Under the pieces are notes generated by a model, which was not told where the DNA came from, ran no database searches, and saw only the letters and a program-made list of their open reading frames with translations. A DNA stretch of 64,000 bases from Bifidobacterium santillanense. Lineage in GTDB: Bacteria; Actinomycetota; Actinomycetes; Actinomycetales; Bifidobacteriaceae. The stretch lies in the NCBI RefSeq assembly GCF_018555385.1, contig NZ_JAFEJS010000003.1, positions 62,001 through 126,000 on the forward strand, read 5' to 3'. The translations under genes and the position numbers were made by a program. Shown here in pieces: positions 47,362 through 56,090 of this stretch; position 1 is the stretch's first letter; the number at the start of each line of letters is the position of its first letter.

Positions 47362-48672
47362 ATGAAGTCCTTCAAGAAGATCCTGGCCGCCGGCATCGCC
47401 GCCGCGACCATGCTGTCGATGGCCGCATGCGGAGGCGGAAGCGCCGCCGACGAGGGCGAAGGCACCGCGGGCAACCCGATCACCCTCGAGGTGTGGGGCT
47501 GGGAGCCGCTCCTCAAGAACGTCAAGGAGGCGTTCGAGAAGGAGAACCCGAACATCAAGATCAACATCACCAACGCCGGCACCGCCGACGACCAGTACAC
47601 GGCCCTCAACAACGCGATCTCCGCCGGCAAGGGCGCGCCCGACATCGCCCAGGTCGAGTACTACGCCACCGCCCAGTACGCGCTCGGCGGCGCGCTGCAG
47701 GACCTCTCCGAATTCGGCGCCAAGGACTACAAGGACTTCTACACCCCCGGCCCGTGGAGCTCGGTGAACATCAACGGCGGCATCTACGGCCTGCCGATGG
47801 ACTCCGGCCCGATGGCCATGTTCTACAACAAGGCCCTGTTCGACAAGGCCGGCGTGACCGAGGCCCCGAAGACGATGGACGAGTACTACGAGGCCGCCAA
47901 GAAGATCCACGCGCTCGGCGACGACGTCTACATCACCTCCGACGCGGGCGAGCCGTACGTCTCCGAGCTGCTCATCTGGGCCGCCGGCGGCACCCCGTTC
48001 AAGGTCGACGGCGAGAACCTGACCATTAATCTGACCGGCGACAAGGGCACGCAGGAGTTCGCCAAGTACTGGCAGAAGATGATCGACGAGGGCCTCATCG
48101 ACACCAAGACCAAGCGCTGGAGCGACGAGTGGACGAAGAGCCTCAACACCGGCAAGATCGCGTCCCTGACCATCGGCGCGTGGATGGTCTCCATGCTCGA
48201 CGACCAGGCGCCCGACCAGGCCGGCAACTGGCGCGTCGCCAACACCCCGACCTTCGGCTCGACCAAGTCCAACGGCGAGGACGGCGGCTCCACGCTCGCC
48301 ATCATGGCCTCCAGCAAGAAGCAGAAGGCCGCATGGAAGTTCCTCGACTTCGCCGCCCACGGCGACGGCGTGAAGATCCGCGTCGACAACGGCCAGTTCC
48401 CGGCCGACAAGGCCTCCCTCGCCGACTCCTCCTTCCAGAGCAAGACCGACCCGTACTTCGGCGACCAGAAGTTCAACGAGGTCCTCTCCCAGGCTGCCGA
48501 CGACGTGAACACCAAGTGGCAGTTCCTGCCCTACGACGTCCACGCCCGCAGCATCTTCCCGGACACCGCCGGCCAGGCCGTGCTCGGCAAGTACAGCGTG
48601 ATGGACGGCCTCAAGGCCTGGCAGGACAAGCTCATCGAATACGGCAAGGACCAGGGCTACACCGTCAAGTAG
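47362..48672 (+). CDS. Sugar ABC transporter substrate-binding lipoprotein (no adjacent permeases)
   Basis: A 436-residue family 1 solute-binding protein. The signal peptide MKSFKKILAAGIAAATMLSM ends in lipobox MAAC, and the mature domain starts ITLEVWGWEPLLKNVKEAF. It is paralogous to the protein at 30857. It precedes a GH42 beta-galactosidase, so the ligand is probably a beta-galactoside. No permease genes lie in this locus, so it may dock on the permease pair at 26171-28086 or on one outside the window. The ATG has AAGGAGAGC upstream. Confidence 0.93.
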   Translation: MKSFKKILAAGIAAATMLSMAACGGGSAADEGEGTAGNPITLEVWGWEPLLKNVKEAFEKENPNIKINITNAGTADDQYTALNNAISAGKGAPDIAQVEYYATAQYALGGALQDLSEFGAKDYKDFYTPGPWSSVNINGGIYGLPMDSGPMAMFYNKALFDKAGVTEAPKTMDEYYEAAKKIHALGDDVYITSDAGEPYVSELLIWAAGGTPFKVDGENLTINLTGDKGTQEFAKYWQKMIDEGLIDTKTKRWSDEWTKSLNTGKIASLTIGAWMVSMLDDQAPDQAGNWRVANTPTFGSTKSNGEDGGSTLAIMASSKKQKAAWKFLDFAAHGDGVKIRVDNGQFPADKASLADSSFQSKTDPYFGDQKFNEVLSQAADDVNTKWQFLPYDVHARSIFPDTAGQAVLGKYSVMDGLKAWQDKLIEYGKDQGYTVK

Positions 48673-48865
48673 CCTCCGGCGCCGGCCCCCGTCGACGGGA
48701 CGGACGGGAGGGAGCCGGCCCGACGGATCCACCTTCCCACTTCCCATCCCGGCTCGGCGGCCGTTTTCCTCCTTCCTGTTTCCTCCGGCCGCCGGGCCTC
48801 TTCCCTTGCCCGTACGCACCCACCATTTCCCAATCTCCCCACCAACTTTGGAGCACTGACCGACC

Positions 48866-51037
48866 ATGACGCAGCTGGATTCCATCCTGTTCGGAGCCGC
48901 CTACTACGACGAGTACATGCCGTACGACCGGCTTGACAAGGACGTGGCGATGCTCAAGGCCGCGCATATGAACACCGTCCGCATCGCCGAATCGACCTGG
49001 GCCACCCTCGAGCCGCATCCCGGCGAGTTCGACTTCCATCACATCGACCGCGTGATCGACGCGATGGAGGCCGCCGGCATCAACGTGATCATCGGCACGC
49101 CCACCTACGCCGTGCCCGCCTGGCTCGTGCGCGAGCACCCCGAGATCCTCGTGCGCCAGCACGCTGGGGTCCGTCGCTACGGTCCGCGCCAGATCATGGA
49201 CATCGCCAACCCCGACTTCCGCGAGGCCGCCGAACGCGTCATCCGCGCGCTCATCGCGCACGTCGCCGGCCGGAAGGCCGTCATCGGCTACCAGATCGAC
49301 AACGAGACCAAGTACTACGACGCGCTCAACGACGACGTCCAGCGCGCGTTCGTCGCCGACCTGCGCGAGCGCTTCGACGACGACCTCGACCGACTCAACG
49401 CGGCGTTCGGTCTCAACTACTGGTCGAACCGCATCACCGACTGGGACGACTTCCCCGAACTGACCGAGACGATCAACGGCTCGCTCGCCGGCGCGTTCGA
49501 CCGCTTCCGCCGCCGCATCGTCTCCGACTACCTCGCCTGGCAGGCGTCCATCGTGCGCGAGTACGCGCGCGACGACCAGTTCGTCACCCAGAACCACGAC
49601 ATGGAGTGGCGCGGCTACAGCTACGGCGTCCAGCCGTGGGCCGACCACTTCGACAACGCCCGCTGCCTCGACCTGACCGGCGTCGACATCTACCATCCGA
49701 CCGAATCGAAGCTCACCGGCAAGGAGATCGCGTTCGGCGGCGACGTCACCCGCGCCACGAGGAACGGCGACAACTACCTCGTGCTCGAGACCGAAGCGCA
49801 GGGGCAGAACGGCTGGATGCCCTACCCCGGCCAGCTGCGCCAGCAGGCGTACTCGCACCTCGCCTCAGGCGCCGACTCCGTGATGTACTGGCACTGGCAC
49901 TCCATCCACAACTCGTTCGAGACCTACTGGAAGGGCGTGCTCAGCCACGACTTCGAACCGAACCCCGTCTACCGCGAGGCCGCGCGCTTCGGCGGCGAGC
50001 TCGAGCGCATCGGCTCGCACCTCATCGACCTCAAGAAGCGCAACCGCGTCGCGATCGTCGTGAGCAACGACTCCCTGTCCGCTCTCAACCGCTTCACCAT
50101 CGAGACCGGCTTCCCCAAGCCCCACCCGTACGAGGAGGGCGACAGCTCCGGCCTCATCGCCTACAACGATGTGGTGCGCTGGATCTACGACGCGCTCTAC
50201 GAGCTCAACGTCGAAGTCGACATCCTCCCCGGCGACCACGTGGCGGCCCCCGACGCGCTGCCCGAGCCGGACGGCTCGACCAGCCCCGACCTCACCGCCG
50301 CGAAGCTCGACCGCTACGATCTCGTCGTCACGCCCGCCCTCTACTGCGCCGACCAGCCGCTCATCGACCTGCTGCGCGGATACGTCGAGCGTGGCGGCCA
50401 CCTCGTCTCCACGTTCAAATCGTTCGTCGCCGACCGCGACGTCACCGTCTGGCACGACCGCCAGCCGCACGGCCTGTCCGACGTGTTCGGCGTGCGCGTC
50501 GGCGAATTCACGCGCCCCGAGACCGGCGCCGCGATCCGCTTCACGGCCGGCGGTCCGCTCGACGACGTGATGAACGGCGCCGACGACGACATGGCCGTCC
50601 GGGGCATCCTGGAGCTGGTCGAACCGGACGACGGCACGCGCGTCATCGCCGAATACACGCAGCGCGAATGGTCCGACTACGCGGCCGTCACCCGCAACGC
50701 GTTCGGCGCCGGCTGGGCGGAATGGATCGGCACGATGACCTCGCCCGACGCGATCCGCGAGCTCATGTGCGACGCCGTGCGCACGGCGGTGGCGGAAGCC
50801 CCCGCCGACCATGCGGCCATCGACCTGAACAACGCGATGGCGCTCGCCGGCGCACTCACCGTCCGCCGCGGCGTGAACCGTCTGGGCCGGACCGTCACCT
50901 ACCTGTTCAACTATTCGCCGCGCACGGTGGCGGTCGCCTCGCCGTTCGCCGGCACGGACCTGCTCGCCGAACGCAGGATCGCGGCCGCCGATCTGCTGAC
51001 GGTCAAGCCATGGGGCGTGGTCATCATCGAGTCCTGA
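48866..51037 (+). CDS. Beta-galactosidase (GH42)
   Basis: A 723-residue enzyme with the GH42 plan: an N-terminal TIM barrel, a trimerisation domain near 400-640 and a C-terminal beta-domain. The acid/base is E147 in GYQIDNETKYYD and the nucleophile is probably E308 in YLVLETEAQGQNGW. There is no signal peptide, so it acts on imported galacto-oligosaccharides; bifidobacterial GH42 enzymes commonly prefer beta-1,3, beta-1,4 or beta-1,6 galactosides over lactose. It follows the binding-protein gene by 193 bp and is followed by a LacI gene in the same direction. Confidence 0.94.
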   Translation: MTQLDSILFGAAYYDEYMPYDRLDKDVAMLKAAHMNTVRIAESTWATLEPHPGEFDFHHIDRVIDAMEAAGINVIIGTPTYAVPAWLVREHPEILVRQHAGVRRYGPRQIMDIANPDFREAAERVIRALIAHVAGRKAVIGYQIDNETKYYDALNDDVQRAFVADLRERFDDDLDRLNAAFGLNYWSNRITDWDDFPELTETINGSLAGAFDRFRRRIVSDYLAWQASIVREYARDDQFVTQNHDMEWRGYSYGVQPWADHFDNARCLDLTGVDIYHPTESKLTGKEIAFGGDVTRATRNGDNYLVLETEAQGQNGWMPYPGQLRQQAYSHLASGADSVMYWHWHSIHNSFETYWKGVLSHDFEPNPVYREAARFGGELERIGSHLIDLKKRNRVAIVVSNDSLSALNRFTIETGFPKPHPYEEGDSSGLIAYNDVVRWIYDALYELNVEVDILPGDHVAAPDALPEPDGSTSPDLTAAKLDRYDLVVTPALYCADQPLIDLLRGYVERGGHLVSTFKSFVADRDVTVWHDRQPHGLSDVFGVRVGEFTRPETGAAIRFTAGGPLDDVMNGADDDMAVRGILELVEPDDGTRVIAEYTQREWSDYAAVTRNAFGAGWAEWIGTMTSPDAIRELMCDAVRTAVAEAPADHAAIDLNNAMALAGALTVRRGVNRLGRTVTYLFNYSPRTVAVASPFAGTDLLAERRIAAADLLTVKPWGVVIIES

Positions 51038-51136
51038 CCGGTTCCGGCCGATGCCGGCCCGCGCGGCTACACTGGGATGGTCGCGCGCGGGCGCAGGGCG
51101 CCGCGACGACCTCTGGCATCCGACGGAACGAAAGGC

Positions 51137-52228
51137 ATGGCGATGGGCGCGCGCAGGATCACGATGAAGGATGTGGCGCTCGAGGCCGGCGTGTCCATGA
51201 AGACCGTCTCGAACGTGGTCAACGGCAACGACTCCCAGATGAGCGCGGCCACCAAGGCCCACGTGACCAAGGCCATCGCCAAGCTCGGATACAGCGTCAA
51301 CCACGCCGCCCAGGCGCTCAAGAAGGGCCGTTCCGGCGTGATCGGCCTCGCCGTGCCGAACTTCGATCAGGCGTTCTTCGGCTACTTCGTCGATACGCTG
51401 TCGAAGGCCGCGCGCGAACGCGGATACGCGATCATCATCAGCACGTTCGGCGAGTTCGAGGGGCGCATCGACGGCTTCGCGCCCGCCGCACGCAAGCTCA
51501 ACGCCGACGGCTGGATCATGTTCGCCGACATGCCCGTGCGCGCCGATTCGCCGGTGTTCACGCAGGACTATCCGTTGGTGCTCACCGGCGACTACTCGTC
51601 GCACGGCCTGTGCGACATGGTCACGATGCCGAACGCCGAAGCCGCGCGGCACGTCACCGGATGGCTGCTCGACCGCGGCGCGACGGACGTCGGCTTCATC
51701 GGAGCGCCGATGCCGGAGGCCGAAATCCCGCAGGACCCCGATCGTCTGGAACAGGCCGCGATGAGCGCCACCGAAGGCAACGCCGCGCTGCGACTGCAGG
51801 GCTACATCCAGGCGTTCCGGTCGCGGGGGCTGGCGCCCGACTGGCGTCACATCATCCCGGTCGAACGCCTGACCGGCGCCGAGGGCGTGCGCGCCGCGTT
51901 CGAACTGGTCCATCGCGCGTCCGACGACGTGGCCGGAACCGCCCTACCCGACGCGCTGGTGTGCGCGAACGACGCGTTGGCGATCGGTGTGCTGTCCGCG
52001 CTGACGAAATCGCACATCGACGTGCCCGGCGACATCCAGGTCACCGGCATCGACGCCCTGCCCGACGGCGAATACGCGATCCCGCCGCTGACCACCATCG
52101 ACCCGCGGGTCGATCAGTACGTGGACATGGCCGTGGACGCGCTCATCCGCCGCATCGACGGCGACGAGAGCGCACCCAGCGTATACACGTCCGGGTTCCG
52201 GCTCATCGAGCGCGACTCGACGCGCTGA
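51137..52228 (+). CDS. LacI-family regulator of the GH42 locus
   Basis: A 363-residue regulator. The helix-turn-helix is TMKDVALEAGVSMKTVSNVV, the hinge HAAQALKKGRSGVIGLAVPN, and the effector domain contains DALVCANDALAIGVLSAL and VPGDIQVTGIDALPDG. The ATG at 51137 has ACGAAAGG upstream; an ATG two codons later is possible. It is the likely repressor for the operator at 47146-47165. It ends 12 bp from the convergent carbonic anhydrase gene. Confidence 0.9.
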   Translation: MAMGARRITMKDVALEAGVSMKTVSNVVNGNDSQMSAATKAHVTKAIAKLGYSVNHAAQALKKGRSGVIGLAVPNFDQAFFGYFVDTLSKAARERGYAIIISTFGEFEGRIDGFAPAARKLNADGWIMFADMPVRADSPVFTQDYPLVLTGDYSSHGLCDMVTMPNAEAARHVTGWLLDRGATDVGFIGAPMPEAEIPQDPDRLEQAAMSATEGNAALRLQGYIQAFRSRGLAPDWRHIIPVERLTGAEGVRAAFELVHRASDDVAGTALPDALVCANDALAIGVLSALTKSHIDVPGDIQVTGIDALPDGEYAIPPLTTIDPRVDQYVDMAVDALIRRIDGDESAPSVYTSGFRLIERDSTR

Positions 52229-52240
52229 GCCGCGCAGACC

Positions 52241-52957
52241 TCAGAAGCTCAGCACCTCGACCAGACCGTCGTGCATCACGTAGCGGGCTCCGGCGATCAT
52301 CAGACGGCCTTCGGCCAGCGCGAGGCGGATCACCTCGCTGCCGTCGACGAGCAGCTCGATGGTGCGGGCCACGTGCGCGCGCTCGAAATCGGCGGCGTCC
52401 TCGAGATCGGCGTCCATCGCCTGCGCGACCGAGGCGCCCACCTCTCGCACGATCGGGGAGTCCTGCGCGGCGAGCATCGCCTCCAGATGATCGGCGTGCG
52501 CGTCGGCGCGTCCGGCGCCCTCCGGCACGTCGAAGCAACCGCAGTCGTCGAAGCGATTCGCGAGCTCCGCGACGCCGTCCACGGCGGCCTTCACCGCGCC
52601 GCAGCCCTCGTGGCCGAGCACGACGATGAGGCTCACGCCCAGATGCTCCACCGCGTATTCGAGCGAGGCGATGACCGCGTCGTCGAGCACCTCGCCGGCC
52701 GTGCGGATGTCGAACAGATCGCCGAGGCCCTGATCGAAGATGATCTCCGGAGGCACGCGAGAGTCGGAGCAGGACAGCACGGCCGCATCCGGGTGCTGTC
52801 CGTCGAGCAGCCGTTCGCGCGTCTCGCGGTCCTGCCACGGGTGCTCGGCCGTGCCTTCGGCGAAGCGGCGGTTGCCCTGCAGCAGGCGGCTCCACGCGGC
52901 GTTCGCCTTCGCCTCGTACGTGTCATGGGATTCGGTCGGTTCGGATGCGTCGAACAT
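52241..52957 (-). CDS. Beta-class carbonic anhydrase
   Basis: A 238-residue enzyme that interconverts carbon dioxide and bicarbonate. Zinc ligands and the catalytic dyad are visible: C63, D65 and R67 in LSCSDSRVPPE, and H116 and C119 in GHEGCGAV. The length is normal. Bifidobacteria need bicarbonate for phosphoenolpyruvate carboxylase, which fits a housekeeping role. The start ATG has GGAGCC upstream. A 259-bp gap separates it from the divergent ahpC. Confidence 0.93.
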   Translation of the reverse strand: MFDASEPTESHDTYEAKANAAWSRLLQGNRRFAEGTAEHPWQDRETRERLLDGQHPDAAVLSCSDSRVPPEIIFDQGLGDLFDIRTAGEVLDDAVIASLEYAVEHLGVSLIVVLGHEGCGAVKAAVDGVAELANRFDDCGCFDVPEGAGRADAHADHLEAMLAAQDSPIVREVGASVAQAMDADLEDAADFERAHVARTIELLVDGSEVIRLALAEGRLMIAGARYVMHDGLVEVLSF

Positions 52958-53216
52958 GGTGGCTCCTCAGGTCGGTCGGGTCGGTCGCAATTGCGCGTTC
53001 AGTTGCACGTTCCAGTGTAGGAGGCGCCGGCGCGTGGCCGTCCGTGTCCGCGGCAGTCCGGGGCGGTGTGATGTTGTTCATAGTCCGCCCAGAGCGTACC
53101 GGCGGGCCCGTCGCACGGCGGACGGATAGGATTGGACGCAGGGTTCGAATCGTCGAATCGCATATCAGGACCCTGCCCGGTCAGGCCGGGAAACGGGCCC
53201 ACGGAAAGGAACAACG

Positions 53217-53780
53217 ATGACTCTTCTGCAGCACGAACTCACCGACTTCAAGGTGCAGGCCTTCCAGAACAACGACTTCCACGAGGTGACCAAGGCCGAC
53301 GTGCTCGGCCACTGGTCCGTGTTCTTCTTCTACCCGGCCGACTTCACCTTCGTGTGCCCGACCGAGCTCGAGGACCTCGCCGCCAAGTACGAGGACTTCA
53401 AGAAGATCGGCTGCGAGATCTACTCCGTCTCCTGCGACACCCACTTCGTGCACAAGGCGTGGCACGATGCCAACGAGAAGATCGCGAAGATCCAGTACCC
53501 GATGCTGGCCGATCCGACCGCCCTGCTCGCCCGCGACCTCGACACCTACAACGAGGCCGACGGCATGGCCGAGCGCGGCGATTTCATCGTGAACCCGGAA
53601 GGGCGCGTCGTGGCCTACGAGGTCATCTCCTCCAACGTGGGCCGCAACGCCGACGAGCTGCTGCGCCGCGTCCAGGCCTCCCAGTTCGTCTACGAGCACG
53701 GCGACCAGGTCTGCCCGGCCAAGTGGCAGCCGGGCGAGGACACCATCGAGCCGAGCCTCGACCTCGTCGGTCTGCTGTGA
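53217..53780 (+). CDS. ahpC: Alkyl hydroperoxide reductase AhpC (2-Cys peroxiredoxin)
   Basis: A 187-residue peroxiredoxin that reduces peroxides. The peroxidatic cysteine is C47 in DFTFVCPTELED and the resolving cysteine C166 in GDQVCPAKWQPG, both in typical AhpC context. It is followed by the flavoprotein at 53959, its probable electron donor. The ribosome-binding site is GGAAAGGAAC. A TAGGAT -10-like box occurs near 53127. As bifidobacteria lack catalase and most respiratory defences, AhpC is a main peroxide-scavenging enzyme. Confidence 0.96.
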   Translation: MTLLQHELTDFKVQAFQNNDFHEVTKADVLGHWSVFFFYPADFTFVCPTELEDLAAKYEDFKKIGCEIYSVSCDTHFVHKAWHDANEKIAKIQYPMLADPTALLARDLDTYNEADGMAERGDFIVNPEGRVVAYEVISSNVGRNADELLRRVQASQFVYEHGDQVCPAKWQPGEDTIEPSLDLVGLL

Positions 53781-53831
53781 CGAACAGCGAGCGGCGATAG
53801 CGTCATAGCGTCGCGCGCGTACATCGCACCG

Positions 53832-53934
53832 CGCCCCCGCCGGTGGGGCTGTCGGCGGAGCCGACTGGAGGTGATTCGACGGGCATGTCCCGCACCACCT
53901 CCACCCGCTTCGCGGGAGCCCCGCCGCGGGGGCG
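53832..53934 (+). ncRNA. Cloverleaf-like fold between ahpC and its reductase
   Basis: An outer stem of about 17 bp (53832-53850 with 53917-53934) encloses three arms: GTCGGC/GCCGAC (53851-53865), GGAGGTG/CACCTCC (53867-53902, with an inner GGGCATGTCCC) and CCCGC/GCGGG (53904-53916). The nested complementarity of all four stems in 103 nt is hard to explain by chance. It could be a processed RNA element, a riboregulator or a compound terminator. It does not look like a tRNA. Confidence 0.5.
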
Positions 53935-53958
53935 AACCGTTTGCAAAGGAGTGTTCCC

Positions 53959-55848
53959 ATGTCCGATACCCAGAATCTCTATGACGTCGTCGTGATCGGC
54001 GGCGGTCCGGCGGGACTCACCGCCGGCCTCTACCTCGCGCGCGCCCGCTACCGCGTGCTCGTGCTCGAGAAGGACGATTTCGGCGGCCAGATCACCATCA
54101 CCAACGAGGTCGTCAACTACCCCGGCGTCGGCCGCACCACCGGCCGCGCGCTCACCGCCACCATGCGCGAGCAGGCGAAGGACTTCGGCGCCGAATTCCT
54201 CTCCGCCGAGGCCACCGGGCTCGACGTCGACGGCGACGTCAAGACCGTGCACACCACGCGCGGCGACCTGAAGACCTTCGGCATCCTCATCGCCACCGGC
54301 GCCTCCCCGCGCAAGCTCGGCTTCGAGGGCGAGGCCGAGTACGCCGGCCGCGGCGTCGCCTACTGCGCCACCTGCGACGGCGAGTTCTTCACCGGCAAGG
54401 AGGTGCTCGTGGTCGGCGGCGGATTCGCCGCGGCGGAGGAATCGGTGTTCCTCACCAAGTACGCGAGCAAGGTCACCGTGCTCGTGCGCGAGGACGACTT
54501 CACGTGCGACGCGTCGGTCGCCGCCGAGGCCAAGAACAACCCGAAGATCGAAGTGCGCTACGGCGTCGAGCTCAAGGGCGTCACCGCCGGTCAGGGAGGA
54601 CTGACCGAAGCGACGATCCTCGACCGCGCGTCCGGCGCGACCGAGACGTGGAGGCCGGCCGACGGCGGCACGTTCGGCGTGTTCGTCTTCGCCGGATACG
54701 TGCCCGCGACCTCGCTCGTCAAGGGCGTCGTCGACCTCGACCCGCAGGGCTACGTCGTTACGCACGGCTATCTCGAGACGAGCGTGCCGGGCGTCTATGC
54801 GGCCGGCGACCTGCGCGTCAAGAACCTGCGTCAGGTCGTCACCGCGACCGCCGACGGCGCGATCGCGGCCGTCGAACTGGAGCGCTACGCCAAGTCGATG
54901 AGCGAGAAGACCGGGCTGGTCCCGCCGCGCCCGACCATCTCCGCGTACGAGCAGGCCGAGGCCCGGGCCGCCGCATCGTCGGCGAGCGCCGGCACGACCC
55001 CGGCCCCCGCGCCGGTCAAGCGCAGCGCCGATGCGGCCGCCGCCGCGCGTAAGCCCGGCGAGCTGTTCTCCGACGCCGTCAAGCAGCAGCTGGGCGTCGT
55101 CTTCGGCCGCATGACCCGTCCGATCACGCTCGCGCTCGAACTCGACGACACCCCGCTGTCGACGGAGCTGCAGGGCTTCGTCGGCGAGATGGTCGCGCTG
55201 TCCGGCGGCAAGCTCAACTCCGTCGCCATCGACGCGGCCGGCCTCGTCACGGCGGTCGACGGCTCGTCCGTGCCCGCCTCGCTGGTCGTCGGCGAGCCGG
55301 CCGAGATCGTCCTGCCGTCCGGCGGTGATGGCGATGCCGCCCTGCCGACCTACGGCACGCTCGACGACACCGGCCGAGCCGAGTTCGACCCCGCCGGTCT
55401 CATGCCGGTCGCGCGCCCGGCCGTGCGCCTGTGCGTCGCGGGCGATGACGGCCGACTGGCCTTCACCGGCCTCGCGTTCCACGGCGTCCCGTCCGGCCAC
55501 GAGTTCAACTCGTTCGTGCTGGGCCTGTACAACGCCGCCGGCCCCGGCCAGCCGATCGACGACGACCTCAAGTCGCGCGCCGAGGCGATCGACGTCCCGA
55601 CCGACGTGATGATTCTCGTGTCCCTCACCTGCACGATGTGCCCGGAGACGGTCCTCGCCTCCCAGCGCATCGCCTCGCTCAACCCGGCCGTGCGCGCCGA
55701 GGCCTACGACATCTCGCACTTCCCCGAGCTCAAGGACCAGTACGGCGCGATGAGCGTCCCGTGCATCGTCATCGACAGGGGCGGCGAGCAGAAGGTCGAG
55801 TTCGGCAAGAAGAGCATCCCCCAGATGCTCGCCCTGCTGGGCGCCTGA
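53959..55848 (+). CDS. AhpF-like flavoprotein with the thioredoxin-fold domain at the C terminus
   Basis: A 629-residue FAD/NAD(P)H oxidoreductase. Residues 1-320 are TrxB-like: GGGPAG (14-19), redox CATC (C136/C139) and an NAD(P)H motif VVGGGFAAAE. A Pro/Ala-rich linker follows (about 325-370), then two thioredoxin-like folds, the second with C558/C561 in LTCTMCPET and MSVPCIVI. In classical AhpF the paired thioredoxin folds with CxxC come first. Here the order is reversed, so the protein is effectively a permuted AhpF. The ATG at 53959 has AAAGGAG. Position next to ahpC supports the peroxiredoxin-reductase role. Confidence 0.88.
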   Translation: MSDTQNLYDVVVIGGGPAGLTAGLYLARARYRVLVLEKDDFGGQITITNEVVNYPGVGRTTGRALTATMREQAKDFGAEFLSAEATGLDVDGDVKTVHTTRGDLKTFGILIATGASPRKLGFEGEAEYAGRGVAYCATCDGEFFTGKEVLVVGGGFAAAEESVFLTKYASKVTVLVREDDFTCDASVAAEAKNNPKIEVRYGVELKGVTAGQGGLTEATILDRASGATETWRPADGGTFGVFVFAGYVPATSLVKGVVDLDPQGYVVTHGYLETSVPGVYAAGDLRVKNLRQVVTATADGAIAAVELERYAKSMSEKTGLVPPRPTISAYEQAEARAAASSASAGTTPAPAPVKRSADAAAAARKPGELFSDAVKQQLGVVFGRMTRPITLALELDDTPLSTELQGFVGEMVALSGGKLNSVAIDAAGLVTAVDGSSVPASLVVGEPAEIVLPSGGDGDAALPTYGTLDDTGRAEFDPAGLMPVARPAVRLCVAGDDGRLAFTGLAFHGVPSGHEFNSFVLGLYNAAGPGQPIDDDLKSRAEAIDVPTDVMILVSLTCTMCPETVLASQRIASLNPAVRAEAYDISHFPELKDQYGAMSVPCIVIDRGGEQKVEFGKKSIPQMLALLGA

Positions 55849-55912
55849 CGGCGTCTCGGGACCAGCCGATTCCGGCAGCGGCGTACGGCAAGTGTGGCCA
55901 GACAGGCCGAGG

Positions 55913-56083
55913 CCACAGGGAACGTACGGTGAGACGTCGTCAGCGTACGTTCCCCGTGGTGAATTGTCGTTCGACCACAGAAAACGTGCACTGACACGGC
56001 CTAGGAGTACGTTTCCTGTGGTTCATCGTCATTAAGCCACAGGAAACGTACGCGGACGCCGATCGAGTGTACGTTTCCTGTGG
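55913..56083. repeat. 62-bp-period hairpin array
   Basis: Three hairpins start at 55913, 55975 and 56037, exactly 62 bp apart. Each has a left arm like CCACAGGAAACGTAC and a right arm like GTACGTTTCCTGTGG of 15 nt, a 17-nt variable loop, and a 15-nt linker (TGAATTGTCGTTCGA, TTCATCGTCATTAAG). Right arms start at 55945, 56007 and 56069, again 62 bp apart. It lies between convergent genes and may also terminate both. Confidence 0.9.
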
Positions 56084-56090
56084 CTACGGG

